Assembly (NCBI GenBank): GCA_036346255.1
Contig: CM070625.1
Location: 37,762,520-37,826,519 of the forward strand
From: Ampelocalamus luodianensis
Lineage: Eukaryota; Streptophyta; Magnoliopsida; Poales; Poaceae
Direction of reading: 5' to 3'
DNA: 64,000 nucleotides
Position 1 is the first letter of the stretch. The number at the start of each line of letters is the position of its first letter. Below, one piece after another: positions 36,021-48,670 of this stretch. The translations under genes and the position numbers were made by a program. Under the pieces are notes generated by a model that was given only the letters and a program-made list of their open reading frames with translations, did not search any database and had not been told where the DNA came from.

Positions 36021-36775
36021 CCAAACCCTTTGACAACTTATCCAAATGAATATTTCAACTCCGAGATGCTTGCTTCAATCCATAAAAAGATTTCTGAAGC
36101 TTGCATATCTTCCTAACTTCCTGTGGATCAACAAAAGCTTTGGGTTGTGTCATGTACATATCCCCACTTAGGTTTACATATAGGAAAGTTGTTTTGACAT
36201 CCATTTGCTATATCTCATAATCAACATATGTAGTAATAGCTAGAGTGATCGGGATAAATTTGAGCATAGCGACGGGAGAAGGTCTCATCATAGTCGACAC
36301 ATTGAATTTGTTTGAAACCACTTGCCACCAATCGTGCTTTATGAATATGAATATTTTTGTCCATGTCTATTTTTTAAAAAAACCCCACTTGCACTCAATT
36401 ATTTTAACACCATTAGGTGGATCAACAATGTTCCAAACTTGATTGTCATACATGGATTTTATTTCGAATCTCATGGTTCCAAGCCATTTCTCAGAGTCTG
36501 GACTCATCATCGTCTCCTCATAAGTCTTAGGCTTATCATTATCTAATAATAAAATGGCATGCCTATACCTTATAGGCAATTAATGTGGCCTCTCAGATTT
36601 ACGTGGGGCTGATTCCTCTTTTACAGGTTCTACAATATTTTGTTCATCCCGTAGAGGTTCAATAGGAATTGAAGCATTTTCAGATGTTTCTCGAATTTTT
36701 TCGAGTTGCACCTTGCTCCCACTAACTCCTTTTGAAAAAAAACTCTCCAAATAGACATCATTTCGAAAAACAAAC
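36021..36775 (-). pseudogene. Copia element B: N-terminal reverse transcriptase fragment
   Basis: On the minus strand: a Ser/Glu-rich linker region (36590-36775), then a frame at 36367-36579 with KTYEETMMSPDSEKW and ECKWGFFKK, the entry of a Ty1/copia RT domain, then the YGLKQASR-type motif near 36072-36100. The sequence is cut at 36021 by the truncated LTR, so the catalytic half of RT and RNase H are missing. Stops and frame changes are present. It continues upstream at 40372 after removal of solo LTR G. Confidence 0.8.
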
Positions 36776-37590
36776 TATAACATCCCAAAGTGCTGTTACC
36801 AAAATAAAATAAAATAAAGTTTTTGTTTTATTGGAATTTCTGAGATTTGAAAGAGTTTAATTGCCTTAGTTGAATTTCAAGTTTTAAAAGTCCAAAATTT
36901 AAAATTTATTTGAAGTCCTTGAAATTTCAGTTGGTTTGATCGAAAAATTAAATTAAATTAATTTCTGAATTTTCTGAGTTTCTTAAAAGCTTTTTCCTAA
37001 ATATTTTAAAGCCAAAACAATTTATTTGCAAAACTATAGCCAACTTTAAGTTGAACTGTTTTAATTAAGTCCAAAATAACTCTAGGAATTTACTGAATTT
37101 TCTAGAATTTTTGGATTTAATTTGCTATTTTCTAAAGCTATTTCAATTTCCGAAATAAATCAATTAAGAAAACAATTTTAAAAACCAGAAATCCTTTTGG
37201 GCAAACGTCCTCGTCCGCCCATCTCCACGCGCCTCCGCCCGCTCCACCCCAGCCCAACCGCGCCGCTCTCCCCATCACCACCCGATTTGAATCGGACGGC
37301 ATCGCACCGCCCACGCCACCCGCTCTCAACCGTCGGATGAAAATCCGACCACCACCTTTCTTCTCCCCGCACTTCTCTTCTCCGCTCGGCGCGCCTAACA
37401 CCGCTTATTGCCGCGCGCTGAGCTCCGCAATCACCGCGATTTCCTCCCTTTCTTTGCGGACGAGCGCATTAACTCCCGCATCTCGTCGCCCTTCCTCCCG
37501 CCATTTCCCCTCTCGCGATCAGTAATCACCGGACCGCCTCGTCACCGCCGCGATCCCCGCCGCGATCTCATCCCCGGCCTCCTCCGTCCC

Positions 37591-37597
37591 TATAAAG
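37591..37597 (+). promoter_or_regulatory. TATA box of solo LTR G
   Basis: TATAAAG after CTCCGTCCC and before GGAGCACGAGG: a GC-flanked core promoter, at the same place as in the other LTRs. Confidence 0.65.
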
Positions 37598-38790
37598 GGA
37601 GCACGAGGTGCCCTTCTCTCTCATTCCATCTCCCAAGCAACCACCTCTTCTACCCTCTCGGTTCGCGGAATTGAGTTCCTCGCCGACGGCAGCAAACTCG
37701 CCGCCTCTAGCGCCACCACGCCGACGCCCTCGCCTCTCAGCGCTACCGCTTCGCCGCCGTCACTGAAACTACCCGTGCGCACTCCGCTTGCCGGGCGCCA
37801 CCGAGCTCGCCACGCCGTCAACCCGCTTCGCGCCGCTCTTTCGCCGCCGCGGCGAACCCTTCGTCCCCGAAGCGCCGCGGTGGTAAGACCGAGACCCTCG
37901 CGATCCTCTTTCTTTTGGTGCGCTTTGCCGGGCGCCGCGCGTTGCCAACGCCGACGAGCCACGGGCGGGAGCGCCGCCGGACTCGTGCCGACGTGGCTCG
38001 CCCACGTGGACGCCACATAGGCGCCACTTCGGCACCTTGCGCCCGCGTCAGCGCCACGTAGTGCCACATCACCCCACCCCGCCACCTCACACCACCTCGC
38101 ACCGTTCACGTGCCGGGTCCACCGTGAACCTTTGACCACCCGTGGACCTAGTCCATTGACTAGGGGCCCACTTGTCGATGAAACAAATCTTTTCCTTTAC
38201 AAAATTAATTCGCCGGAAAATCAAATTCCCTCGTGGCGTCGACTGCGCAATAAACCGTTTTCTTTTAGAAAAATAATTCAAGAAAATCAAGAAAATCGAT
38301 TTTAGGGTTTTTAGATTTAAAACTTCCCGGTTCGTTCTCCTCATACGAACTCCGATTTTGTCGATTCAAATTCCTAAATTCATATAAAATCAAGATCTAG
38401 CCATCTAAACCAAAATAATTTGATTTTGGGTTCATTTGACCAATAATCCCTTTAAACCCTAATTTATCATTCCATGTATTTCCAATCTTCCGAAGCTCAT
38501 ATCTTTTGCATCCAAACTCCGATTGGGGTGGTTCAAGTTGCAAAATCTTTATAAAATTATAATCTAGCTAACTAAATCAAATTATTTCTATTTGGAGTTA
38601 ATTTGATCTGTCTTTTTGAATTCATTTGAATTTGAGCTAAATTTGTCGTATTTTCACAATTAGATTTCAACGACTTCGGAGAATCAGATTTCGACGCCGA
38701 TTGAATAACAACATAAGAGGATTGATTTTGACTGTATGATCATCGTAATCGTACACTTGGACTACCTGAAGATAGTACTTGTGAGTACTA

Positions 38791-38880
38791 GGTGACCTGT
38801 TAAGAAAAACAACGTCACCTCAACACCAGACGTTCTGTGAAGGTGATCTGTTAAGAAAAACAATGTCACCTCATCAAGCA
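38791..38880 (+). repeat. 50-bp tandem duplication with internal inverted arms
   Basis: Copies start at 38791 and 38841, each holding AGGTGA(C/T)CTGTTAAGAAA... followed by CACCT, so every copy can fold AGGTGAC against GTCACCT. They directly precede the AAG|GCAAGT donor-like site. Confidence 0.8.
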
Positions 38881-40043
38881 AGGCAAGTTATACCCTTGAT
38901 CATATTGATCCCATTATTTTAAATTATTTATATTCTATTTTTAAATTATTACTGCATGCTTATTTATTTTCAGTAATATAAATTCCTGTTTTTTTCAATT
39001 CATAGTTATACCTAAATCCTTTGTATGACCCATGTTGATATTGAATCAAACACATTGACACCCTAGATAAAACCTGGTTGATACGATAGTATGAACTAGG
39101 ATCATTTAAACGTATTGCTTAGCCATGCTTATAGACCAAACTTGTATGATTTGGGGAATTTCATTAACAATCAATTATTGTTTAAATTGTACCCTTGGCA
39201 TTGGTGTGTCATGGAGTTTTACAAATGACTTGAAAAGTAAAGTAAAATGGGTTTGGACTTGGCGAAATGGATGATTGGTGTGTGCGGGTTTATGCACCGC
39301 TTAATCTGTTAGGGTTAAGGCCCATGGGTTTTATGGAAAGTCGCCCAAGTCGGTTAAGGACCGGTCTTCGATCGCATGATGCTATGCCTTACCGTACCAC
39401 CACATGTCCTGTGTGGGCGGGACTTGGCTAAATAATTTGTGATGTCTTAGTGTCATTTGTGCTATGTTGTTGGTATGGGTGTTGGTCAGACAGTAGACCC
39501 ATCTGGCGCAAGAGGGGGCTCCCGGAGGATGGTCTGTCCGATGGTAGCGAAACCTTAGCGGGCATAAATACATTAAGACAGAACATTGTAAAGGCCTCGT
39601 GATAATCACTTAGTCGCACACCTTCGGAAGTGTGTCAGACGGACATTGAAAGTTGATTATCTCTTGTGGGTAAAGTTGTACAACCTCTGCAGAGTGTAAA
39701 ACTATTCGAATAGCCGTGTCCGCGGTTATGGACATGCTAGCAGAACTACTCAAAGTTAGACTTTGGTTTTGTTTGAAAAAGACTTCTTTAAAACTGGTTT
39801 ATCCAAATGGGAATTGGGCAGGAAGCCATGTGATAGGAGGGTATCCTTCACCATTCATGTGTGAATGTTATCGACTATAAAATTGAGAATTTATAAAAGA
39901 ATTTTAGTTATAAAATAACTCGCTTTGGAACTTAGTACCAAAGATTTAAAGGAAATGCCGCTTTATGCAAATAAACCAATAAGCCATCCTTTGTTACATC
40001 CATATATGCATGTCATTACATTTACTTGACGGGTGTAACTTGC

Positions 40044-40062
40044 GAGCACGGTAGTTGTGCTC
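40044..40062 (+). other. Conserved LTR hairpin with compensated stem (LTR G)
   Basis: GAGCAC, loop GGTAGTT, GTGCTC. Relative to GAGTAC/GTACTC in the other LTRs, both sides have changed together (T to C with A to G), keeping six base pairs. Preceded by ACTTGC like the others. Confidence 0.7.
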
Positions 40063-40371
40063 ATACTTGCTTTATGCAAACAAATTTGAGAGGAGAAGGA
40101 CTTTGCTACCCGTGTGGATCTCGACGACTAGGCCGCTACCAGATCGATTGCACATGGCGGTTGTCGGACTCTACTACTTCTTCTGCCTTCCATTGTGTTC
40201 TTTATTGTTGGCTTGTAAGCCTCTTTTGTAATAAACTCGTTGATTATTAATAAAGTTGTGATATGAATTTGTTACCATATTTGTTTACTGTGTGAACTAG
40301 CGACTGATCATGGGACTAGTTCAGAAATGCACAGAGGATCTGGGATGGTAATCCTGGGTTCTGACACAAAC

Positions 40372-41139
40372 ACTTTGTTTTCACCCCGCTTGTAAAAGTA
40401 ATATCCATTAGTTTCCTTAGGATACCCCAGAAAGAAGCATTTATCTGACTTGGGCATGAGCTTATCAGATGTCAAACATTTTACATATATCTCACAGCCC
40501 CATATTTTGAGAAAAGACAATCTAGGAGACTTCACTCTATATCTTATATGGTGTCTTCTCTACCGCTTTTCATGGAACCTTGTTTCAAGTGAAAGCAACT
40601 GTTTGTAGAGCATATCCTCATAAATACAATAGAAGATCAGATTGTCTCTTCATTGATTGAACCATGTCTAACAATGTCCAGTTCCACTGTTCAAACACCA
40701 CATTCCATTGAGGCATTCCCAGTAGAGTTAGTTGTGGAATAATTCCACATTGGTTTAGATGATTACCAAACTCATGGCTCAAATATTCACCTCCACAATC
40801 TGTTTATAGAAATTTAATTGTCTTGCCAAACTGATTATGTACCTCATTATGAAATTCCTTGATCTTTTCAAAGGATTCAGACTTATGCCTTATTAAGTAG
40901 ATGTAACCATATCTACTAAAGTCATTAGTAAAAGTTATGAAGTACTGAAAACCACTTCTGGCTGATGAGCTCATTGGTCCACATACATCCGTATGTACAT
41001 GGGTGATTAAATCATTTGCCCTCTCACATATACCCCTGATAGTTGTCTTTGTCATTTTGACAAGTAAACAAGATTCACATGTTTCAAATGATTCAAAATC
41101 AAATGGGTTTAGAAGATCATCTTTATGGGGCTTCATCAT
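40372..41139 (-). pseudogene. Copia element B: integrase, broken
   Basis: Minus-strand frames: GAG-pre-integrase/zinc region with CESCLLVKMTKT near 41040-41075, the integrase core start HVHTDVCGPMSSSARSGFQY with its first catalytic Asp, and FTNDFSRYGYIYLIRHKSE with its second, in one open frame at 40804-41139. After several stops the C-terminal part (GYPKETNGYYFYKRGE) follows at 40372-40535. Between them, an ERRNRTLLDMV-type segment near 40655-40690 is interrupted by stops. Order and spacing are those of an Angela-like Ty1/copia integrase. It joins the RT fragment at 36775 once LTR G is removed. Confidence 0.85.
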
Positions 41140-41267
41140 GCGCTTGTCATTTATATGACTTAGACGACAATGCCAAATAAAGGTAGGATTAAAATCATTA
41201 GGTCAAAACCTCTTAGCATTAATGTTATAGATATGCACATCTTAAAGATTCAAAATATATAATCCAT

Positions 41268-41600
41268 TCACCAATGGAACATGACAATATCATCGAAATA
41301 AATTGGACAACATTTGTTCTTTATTATGAACTCATAACCTTTTACTCCTAAACATGAACCAGAAAAAATGTTTTTGCTTAAAGCAGGAACATAATAACAA
41401 TGATTTAATTCCAAAATTAATCCTGAAGGTAAAGATAATGGTAAAGTACCAACAGCCAACACAACAATTCTTGCTCCATTGCCCACACGAAGATCAACCT
41501 CGCCTCTCGCCAAACTTGTACTCCTTATCAACCCATGTATTGAATTGCAAATATGATCAACCGATCGGGTATCAAATACCAAAGTTAATTTCTATAACAT
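41268..41600 (-). pseudogene. Copia element B: protease
   Basis: An open frame with VFDTRSVDHICN and VGNGARIVVLAVGTLPLSLP, then LNHCYYVPALSKNIFS. This is the copia aspartic protease region, whose usual active site is DTG(A/C)(S/T); here it reads DTRS, so Gly is replaced by Arg and the enzyme should be dead. Confidence 0.8.
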
Positions 41601-41625
41601 TTATACATGAACTGGAAGTCTTACT

Positions 41626-42470
41626 TCACTTGTTCATTTTCTTCTCTGCTAAGTACTTCTTACAATTCCTCTTCCAATGTCCAACCTCATGACAATGGTA
41701 ATATTCTGTGTCAGGCTTGGGGCCTAGCTTGAGCTTCTGAAGCTTAGCTTTGAGACTCGTGATCTCATCTGGAGTCTTGCCTGTGCCCTTTTCCTTGCCC
41801 CAAGACTTACCCTTCTTCTTGAAACTATTCTTTTGAACCATAATCACGTGATTAGAGCCCTTCTTGATGCTCTCCTCGATACTTTAAGCATGCTATGCAA
41901 TTCAGTCATTGACTTCTCCATGCCATTCATATGAAAATTTCAGATGACTGGTTCAAAGCTCACAAGGAGTGATTGAAGAAACACATTAGTAGCTAACTCT
42001 TGGCTATGGGGAAAACCACGCTTTTCGAAGCTCTCAATGTGACAAATCATTTTGATCACATGAGTACTGACCTGGCTACCTTCTGACAGCCTGCAAGAAA
42101 ATAATGCATTGGAGGTATTGTACCTCTCTGCCCTTGCCTGCTCCTGAAACATGCCTTTTAGACTCACAATCATAGTGTGCATCTTTGGTCTCATGTTGCT
42201 TCTGAAGCTCAAAGCTCATGGTGGGAAGCATTAGGCAGTTTACATCAACTATGTCATTGCAATACTTCTCATAAGTATTTTTTTCAGCACGAATAACATC
42301 TGCACTTGGTTCAGTGGGATAAGGACCCTCTAGAACACATTCCTTCTTTTCTTATTTGAGAAAAATTCTCAGATTACGAACCAGTCAATGAAGTTTGCTC
42401 CGTTCAATTTTTCTTTCTCAAGAATATATCACAAGTTAAAGGTAGGTGTGTTGGAAGTACTAGGTGACAT
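41626..42470 (-). pseudogene. gag: Copia element B: gag
   Basis: The N-terminus starts at the ATG at 42470 (minus; MSPSTSNTPTFNL), followed by a stop in place of a sense codon and then LEKEKLNGANFIDW near 42383-42425, the conserved start of copia gag. Middle parts are at 41940-42212 (IESFEKRGFPHSQEL). A zinc knuckle YYHCHEVGHWKRNC lies near 41670-41711; its first Cys is replaced by Tyr. A basic linker (KKKGKSWGKEKG) precedes it. At least four lesions. Sequence above 42471 is leader or the adjacent Tat LTR. Confidence 0.8.
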
Positions 42471-42720
42471 GATCTACAACTGAAAATATTTATATGCAAA
42501 AATTTCAGCACTATGTTTATGTAAAATCTTCTATTAAATAATTTAACAAAAGATACATGACGAGGAGACATGGGACAAGTGGACCCAATCAACTAGAGAC
42601 TCTGTACACTACACTCATTAACGCGTGGTAGTTATACACATGATGCTTGTCTTTGACATAACTGCACGTAAGTTTGTCCATCTCTAGCATAACAGCATAG
42701 CGAATGTGCAGGGGAGTGTC
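42471..42720 (+). mobile_element. Copia B leader and start of a Tat-like LTR (E), boundary uncertain
   Basis: Upstream of copia B gag there is AT-rich leader. A possible LTR start is TGACGAGGAGACATGGGAC near 42558. The stretch to 42720 ends in the target duplication GTGTC and continues at 48339 after solo LTR D, so it is the 5' part of the LTR whose PBS is at 48671. No copia PBS or copia LTR is visible, so copia B is truncated at its 5' end. Confidence 0.45.
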
Positions 42721-43182
42721 TGTCGGGACCCAAAATTACGATTCTGGAACCCTCTGTGTAAAATGCACTAGTCCAGGATCACACTAGTGCACACAGTGTC
42801 AACACAAGTGAATATCGATCCACACAAGCGATAAATAAAGTAAACGATTAGTTTGAATAACAAATAAGGGTTTTGACCTTATGGTCGAGTTTACACTTAA
42901 TAAGCCACGCAGGGCTAACAGAGAACAAAATAGCAGCAGAACAGAAACAACTTCAGCGTAGATCCCATCAATTCACCATAGGCAACCGACTGGGATCCAG
43001 ACCTTAACGATTAACAACCTTCGTTGAACTCATCCTCGAAAGCAGGCGTAGACTCCTCCTCTTCTGTAGGTTTGGGCGCAAGTTTTACAACAAACGTGAG
43101 TACACAACCGTACTCGCAAATCATACCATAGAATGCAATTTATAGATGCAGGCTTATTCCAAAGAAAAGGCTTCTATGGTTA

Positions 43183-45561
43183 TGTAATACCCCGAATGTT
43201 TCTACGGAAGAAGAGTAAACGAAAAAGGGGTTTTTCTGTAATACTCAACTTATTGTAATGAAGGAAGCGGTGAAAAGAGAAATTAAACTTTAGACGAGGG
43301 AAAATCTGCAATTCTTTGACAACACTGGCTTCGGGCTTTGGCCTAGGAGGCCCATGAGGGGCCGGCCACTAATAAAGGAGGGGGAAACCTAGCCCACCAC
43401 TGTAGCACGCATTGCTATAGTGTTCGCGCCGCTGATTGCCACTACGATTGCACGCCTCCTTGCACTCCGTTGCTCTCTCTTGGTGGTGCTCTCCCATTCT
43501 TTGTCGGCCAAGGAGAAAGGTAGAGGAGAGGAGAAGAAGAGGAGATGAGCATCTAGCGGGGTATTTCAGAGGGCACGCGTGTCTCCAAGGGTAACGATTG
43601 CGGTTGTTGTTGTTTGATTAGTCGTAGAAGTGAAACCGATTAAATTTGATTAGATCAAAGTCATGCATTGGAAATTCAATTCTGTCCAGTAGTTTGCGCG
43701 GCTGTTTTCACAATCTTAGAGGCCGAATCAGAGGATCCCATCTCCTATAGTATTGTAGGTTTTGTTCTTAGCTTTCGGTGGCCGCCAAGAACACTAAATT
43801 CCGACTTTCGAGTCAAAAGTTTTGATAGATTTATTATCTGCTGTCCAGAATCTGACGAGAATTAGCAGTCTGATAGGTTGATATATGGCCTAGTTAGAGG
43901 GTGATTCAGAGGTCTTGCCCATAACAAATTTTGAAGGTGATATCACTAGATTTCAGGATTGATAAAGAACACCTCATTTGGATTTATAGATCAAAAGTTA
44001 TGAACTTTTCATTGTGACTGTCCAGATTGTAGGTCATCTGTCCAAATTGTATGTCGGTTTCTATCTTTAGTTTTGACCGTGTGCCACTTTTTGTTAAAGG
44101 CAAAATATGAATGTCGTGCCAACTAGGTTATTGTAGGTAATTTCATAACCTTTTCAGATTGTTAAAGAACACTCAATTCGGAGTTGTAGTTTAACAGATT
44201 ATGGACGTTTTAGTTCTGCTGTTCTAATTGCTCATCAGATTACTTACTCGCTGTTTCGTTTGACACTAGCAATTTAGTTTGGCTGATTTGGGTTATCTCG
44301 TCAACTACAAAGTTGTAGATATATTTGTTAAGCTCGTGTAGGATCTGGGATCATCTCTTTTGGAGTCCCAGATCATTAGTTTTGGTCTTTACCGTCTGCT
44401 GTCTGATGGGATTCCATGTTCTTCTGGAATTTCAGATTCGGGTTATGACTATGTTTTGGGTGTGCAAGAGGGTAGTGTAGAATATTAATTCATGATGGGC
44501 TCTATGTTGTTCTTATTTCGGTTATTTAATTGTTTAGGCCGCGAGTCTACGGGTTTGGGGCGCCATCGTTGCTCGCTAACGATCGCAACGCTGAAGGCAA
44601 GTACTTTGTTGGTTTTAAGTCTTTGCGATTGTGAATGTTTACATGAATATGATGTGACATCTTGTGATACCCAAATGCTGAATTGGTTATGTTCTATCAA
44701 TATGTGGAGTAAATGTCGAAAGATGATATTAGCATTGTTCATGTTCATATCATGCATCCTTTTATTCATGCTATGTCCACGGGAGTGGATGTAAGTCCCA
44801 CCATTCCAATGTGGGCGGTTTGGACATTGTCATGTCCGCCCACGGAGTGGATTGAAAGACCCATCAATTCCAAAGATGGGCACGTAAGACCCATCAATTC
44901 CAAAGATGGGCAGCTTTGGACACCTATATGAAACGTTCTTCATATAGGACTTGGATCCCCGCACTTTTGTTAAGGTGCGGGCTTAAGTGAACACCGACGG
45001 GTGTGTCACTCGCTATCTGTATAAGCATGTGTGTAGTCCATCCTTGAGTACATTCATTCATGCCATGCATTCCTAAGTTTTCATTCGATGTATGCTCATA
45101 TTCTCTTATGATGATGACTTGTTCATATGTGTGTTGTCCCTTTATCGTACTTGTCGAGTCGTGGACTCACTCTTGCGTTGTTTGTTTATTTTAGGTAACC
45201 CCTGATGTTGGCTCACTTGGGAGGGAGTAGACACGCACTACTTGTTCACATCATCCAATTCATGTTCAAGATTAAATTTAGTTCTATCTTACATTCGTAA
45301 ATGATGAACTGTAATAATAAATTTATAATTGGTGAAGGAAGGATACCTTCTCCACATTGATGTTGAATTATTATTGCATGTGAACTTTCATTATCAATGA
45401 ACTGAAATAAATAGATTAGATGGTGAAGGAAGGATACCTTCATCATGTCTTGGTTGTTTTGATACTATCATTAGTTGATTTTATTCAAATTCTTCCGCAT
45501 TATGGATGTATGTTAGATGTTTTAGGTGACATCTTGGCTTCCGAATAGCCAGGGTGTTACA
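43183..45561 (+). mobile_element. Solo LTR C1, plus strand, in LTR D
   Basis: TGTAATACCCC...GGGTGTTACA, 2379 bp. Flanks GGTTA (43178-43182) and GGTTC (45562-45566) are a TSD with one mismatch. Contains AAG|GCAAGT at 44594, a 30-bp tandem duplication (AGACCCATCAATTCCAAAG at 44857 and 44887) and a hairpin GAGTC/GACTC at 45156-45168. The other copy, C2, lies in reverse at 53082-55463. Confidence 0.88.
44857..44916 (+). repeat. 30-bp tandem duplication in LTR C1
   Basis: Two head-to-tail copies with the core CCCATCAATTCCAAAGATGG. A related doublet is present in C2 (minus) near 53740-53795, so the duplication predates the two insertions. Confidence 0.8.
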
Positions 45562-48338
45562 GGTTCTTTTGCATAAAGGCAATATTTGCAATTGAATACC
45601 ATAATAGATTGAAATGTAATTCAAAACAAATAGACAATATTAAGTTAACAGTTATTTTCACAAAGACACAAAGCTAAGCAGATTATTTCACATAGCCACA
45701 TGACTTAGATCACATAGCTCCCATCCCAAACATTTTATGAAAACTACCCTCGTGTGAAATCCCGAGCATGTCCATGATCATGACGCGCTATTCGAATAGA
45801 TTGATTTAACACTCTGCAGAGTTTGTACACTTTACCCACATGATACAACTAGTGTAGCGGTAATCATAACAAAGCGGTTCGAAACTTCATCTCAACATTG
45901 ACACTCGATGTGCTTACAAACCGCTATGCCAACCCAAACGGGCGCTTTGGCATAACACACACCGCTAGACAGGACACGCGAACCGCCCGTGATGCGACTA
46001 CCTTGTAGTACACACCTCCACCCATAGCCTAACCTACCACCGAGTAATCAATGCCAGAATCCATAACCTACTAAGTTAGGCCCGTCCCATCGGGCATGTG
46101 GTCGATGAAGAAGGCTCGGCCAATGACGCACAAAGTTAAGTCCTTAATCGACCAAGGCAAGACTTCCATTTTCTAACTAGGTCACAAAGATTATCATTCC
46201 CATTCACAAAGTCCACCATATCACAAAGTATCCACCACTTGCCTCAATCTAAATCCTTTCCCACCCTGTTGATTTTAGTGCAACACATGCTATCACAAAG
46301 TAATAACACATAGCACACACAGTTTTATACAAAGTTCCATAGTCACTTAGTCAAACTTGATATTTGCAACTTACATGAGATGTGCGACTCGTAGCATGGC
46401 TAAGCAATTGTACTCGCATCTAACCAACCCACGTTGGTGCTACAATATTACCAACTAATAACCAATCTAGGGTGACAAGGAGTTATGACATACAAAGTCA
46501 AGGTGATGATAATAATTTAGATGATAACTATACCCAAAAGCATTTAAATACATAATTAAAGTAGAATGCAATACTTTGAAACAAAGTAATTTGAAAACTA
46601 GGTTCAAGATGATCAAAGGTATGACTTGCCTTGGAAAAGGTCTAAGTAGTGGTCTTGATCTTGAGGTGCTCCTTCTTCTCCAAAATTCCCCGACGTATCG
46701 ACGTCTACTCGTAAACGAGACAAATAAAGAAAACAAATAAATAACAGAGGCAAAACAAACTCCAAAAATTAAATACAAATCTTAGATAAATAAAGCTCGA
46801 ATTTAGATAAATTTAGGAATTTGAATGGGCTCAATCGGAGTTCGGATGCAAAAGTTATGGGCTCTGGAAGATTGAAAATCTAAAGAAACCCTAATTTTGG
46901 ATTTTCTGAAATTTTTGAATTATTCCTTAAAGGAAAAATCGGATTATTGCGCAATACTAACGTCAGCACAGGGATTTCGGAAAAGAGATAAATAAAAAGA
47001 AAACACTGACATGTGGGACCCACATGTCAGAGTCACAGCTCACAGTGGACTAAGCCCTCCGAGCCTCGGGATCTGGAGACCGTGGACCATGCCATGCGGG
47101 TGCTGACGCGGCACTAACGGGGATGCCATGTAGGTGACACGTAGGCGACAGGCTGATGCGGCGTTGAAGTGGCGGCGAGGAGGCTCGGGAACCGAGGGTC
47201 CCAGCGATCGGCGGCCCCTCGTCGGCGGTGGGTGGTACCGGCGTAGGTGCGAAGGTGAACTCGGAGGTGTGCTCACGGGTGCACGGGGGTGATGAGGGTG
47301 GCCGACGGCGAGGTTTAGGCTGTGAAGGATCTTCCGGCTCGACGGCGATGACGCTGGAGGGGTTCCCCGGCAAAGGCGACGGCGGTTCTGAGATGCGGGC
47401 GACGCGGCGATCCCGAAGATGGCCTCCACTGTCGACGAGGAGGTCTATAACGGCGATGATGGCGAAGAGGTCCCTCGGCCGGCGCTGAAGACGAAGGCGG
47501 CGCCTAGGGTTTCTGGTGGCGCTTCGATGGCGGTGGCTAGGGTTTCGAGGGCGGCGCGTCACGGGGTGCGTCTCACGGGGGTCCTCGGGGCCTTAAATAG
47601 CCCTGGGAGGTGTGTCCGCGAAGAACACGGCGTGGCGGCGGAGAAATCGGGAAGGAAGGTGGAGTACGCTTCGGAGACAACAATGATGTGGCGGGGTGGG
47701 ACCCACACATCAGCGGCTAGGGCTCGAACGCGGGCGCGTGCGAAATGGCGCGGCTGCGAAACAGACTCAAAAGATGTAATCGTCCATCCAAGATCGAACG
47801 ACCCAAGATCAATGGGACGTTCGGACCTCCAAACAGATCACGCGCATCTAGCCATCCATTCTTGATCAAACGGTGGAGAATGAGCGGGGCGCTCGGAGGG
47901 AGAGAGGAGAGGCTGAGGGACTAACAGGTGGGGTCCACCTGTCAGCGGAGGCGAGCGCGCGCGAGCTGGGCCCCGCGCGGGAGTTGGGCCGGAAGGGCAA
48001 TAGGACTGGGCTGGCTTCAAAGAATTCGGCCCAAAACTTTTTCTGAGATTTGAAATAGCTTTTCTATTTATAAAATACCAAAAATACGAATAAGCAAAAG
48101 AAAATAGCAAATGAACTCAGAAAAATTCTAGAAAAATCTAGAAAATATATCTGAGCACAAAGAACCCAAATAAAATAGTTTTGGCTGTTGTTCATGTTAG
48201 GAAGATTCACATTAAATGTTTTTTATTGTAAAGTCCAATATTAAGCTTTTGAATTAAATTCAAATAAAACCAAATGGTGACTTTTCTTCCTACTAACTAT
48301 TTAAAAGATTTTCAAGCTCAGAAAATTGGGATGTTACA

Positions 48339-48670
48339 GTGTCTCACTAACAGTAACCTCCACCAACGTGCGCAATCAAGCAACAGTCAAGGCACCTCCT
48401 GACATTTAACAACTTCTATCCCTTCAGAAGCTATATAAAGGGGAACGACGGTGAACATAGAGAGATAGAGATGGAAGTCATTAGTCTTAGTTTCGGTGGC
48501 TTCTTTCTTATTGTAAACACGATCAATACAAGAACGCAGGAGTATGGTTGTTATTCTCTCTGGAGAAAGCCTGAAGCTATCTAAAAAAACCTATGTATCC
48601 TTTTTGTGTAATTTTGATCATAGTGCCCCCAGCATTCATGTCATAAGATTGATATGAAAATATTGATAGT
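48339..48670 (+). mobile_element. Tat/Retand-like LTR (E), 3' part
   Basis: Resumes with the second GTGTC copy. TATATAAA lies at 48432-48439 in the context CTATATAAAGGGG, followed by a short leader and the LTR end shortly before the PBS at 48671. The exact end cannot be set because no intact second LTR is present. Confidence 0.65.
48432..48439 (+). promoter_or_regulatory. TATA box of the Tat-like LTR
   Basis: TATATAAA about 230 bases before the primer-binding site, the usual short distance for Tat-lineage LTRs. Confidence 0.7.

Larger units (their letters stand above)
36776..40366 (+). mobile_element. Solo LTR G (Tekay-type), plus strand, in copia B
   Basis: Starts TATAACATCCC (the usual TG has become TA) and ends GGTTCTGACA, 3591 bp, with a perfect TSD CAAAC at 36771-36775 and 40367-40371. 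Removing the LTR and one TSD copy restores the copia reading frame across the junction. Contains GTCGGAT/ATCCGAC palindrome at 37332-37349, TATA box at 37591, a ~170-bp tandem duplication (38337-38430 and 38508-38600), a 50-bp duplication at 38791, donor-like AAG|GCAAGT at 38880, TTCGAA block at 39664-39735 and hairpin at 40044-40062. GC-rich frames at 37621-38139 are not genes. Confidence 0.92.
42721..48338 (-). mobile_element. Solo LTR D (Tekay-type), minus strand, itself interrupted
   Basis: The plus strand reads TGTCGGGACCC...GGGATGTTACA (sense strand starts TGTAACATCCC), with a perfect TSD GTGTC at 42716-42720 and 48339-48343. It contains C1 at 43183-45561; net length is about 3.23 kb, similar to LTR G, with which it shares the AACTCCGAT and AATTCCTAAA segments. 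Landmarks (minus): hairpin GAGTAC/GTACTC 43098-43115, TTCGAA block 45768-45842, AAG|GCAAGT at 46624-46634, TATTTAA promoter at 47592-47600. The GC-rich 47040-47960 stretch is the U3 promoter, and its open frames are not genes. Confidence 0.92.

Noticed and set aside
37621..38139. 172-codon minus-strand frame, Arg/Ala/Gly-rich
   Set aside because: Chance frame in the very GC-rich promoter and leader of solo LTR G; overlapping frames of similar composition occur on both strands.
38791..38880. Short direct repeats with inverted arms, considered as a CRISPR-like array
   Set aside because: Only two copies, no spacers of even size, plant LTR context.
44492..44794. 100-codon frame in LTR C1
   Set aside because: Not kept in C2 in the corresponding orientation; LTR sequence only.
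47040..47960. Long overlapping frames on both strands (up to 170 codons)
   Set aside because: GC-rich U3 of solo LTR D; low-complexity composition, no conservation with LTR G or D2 at protein level.
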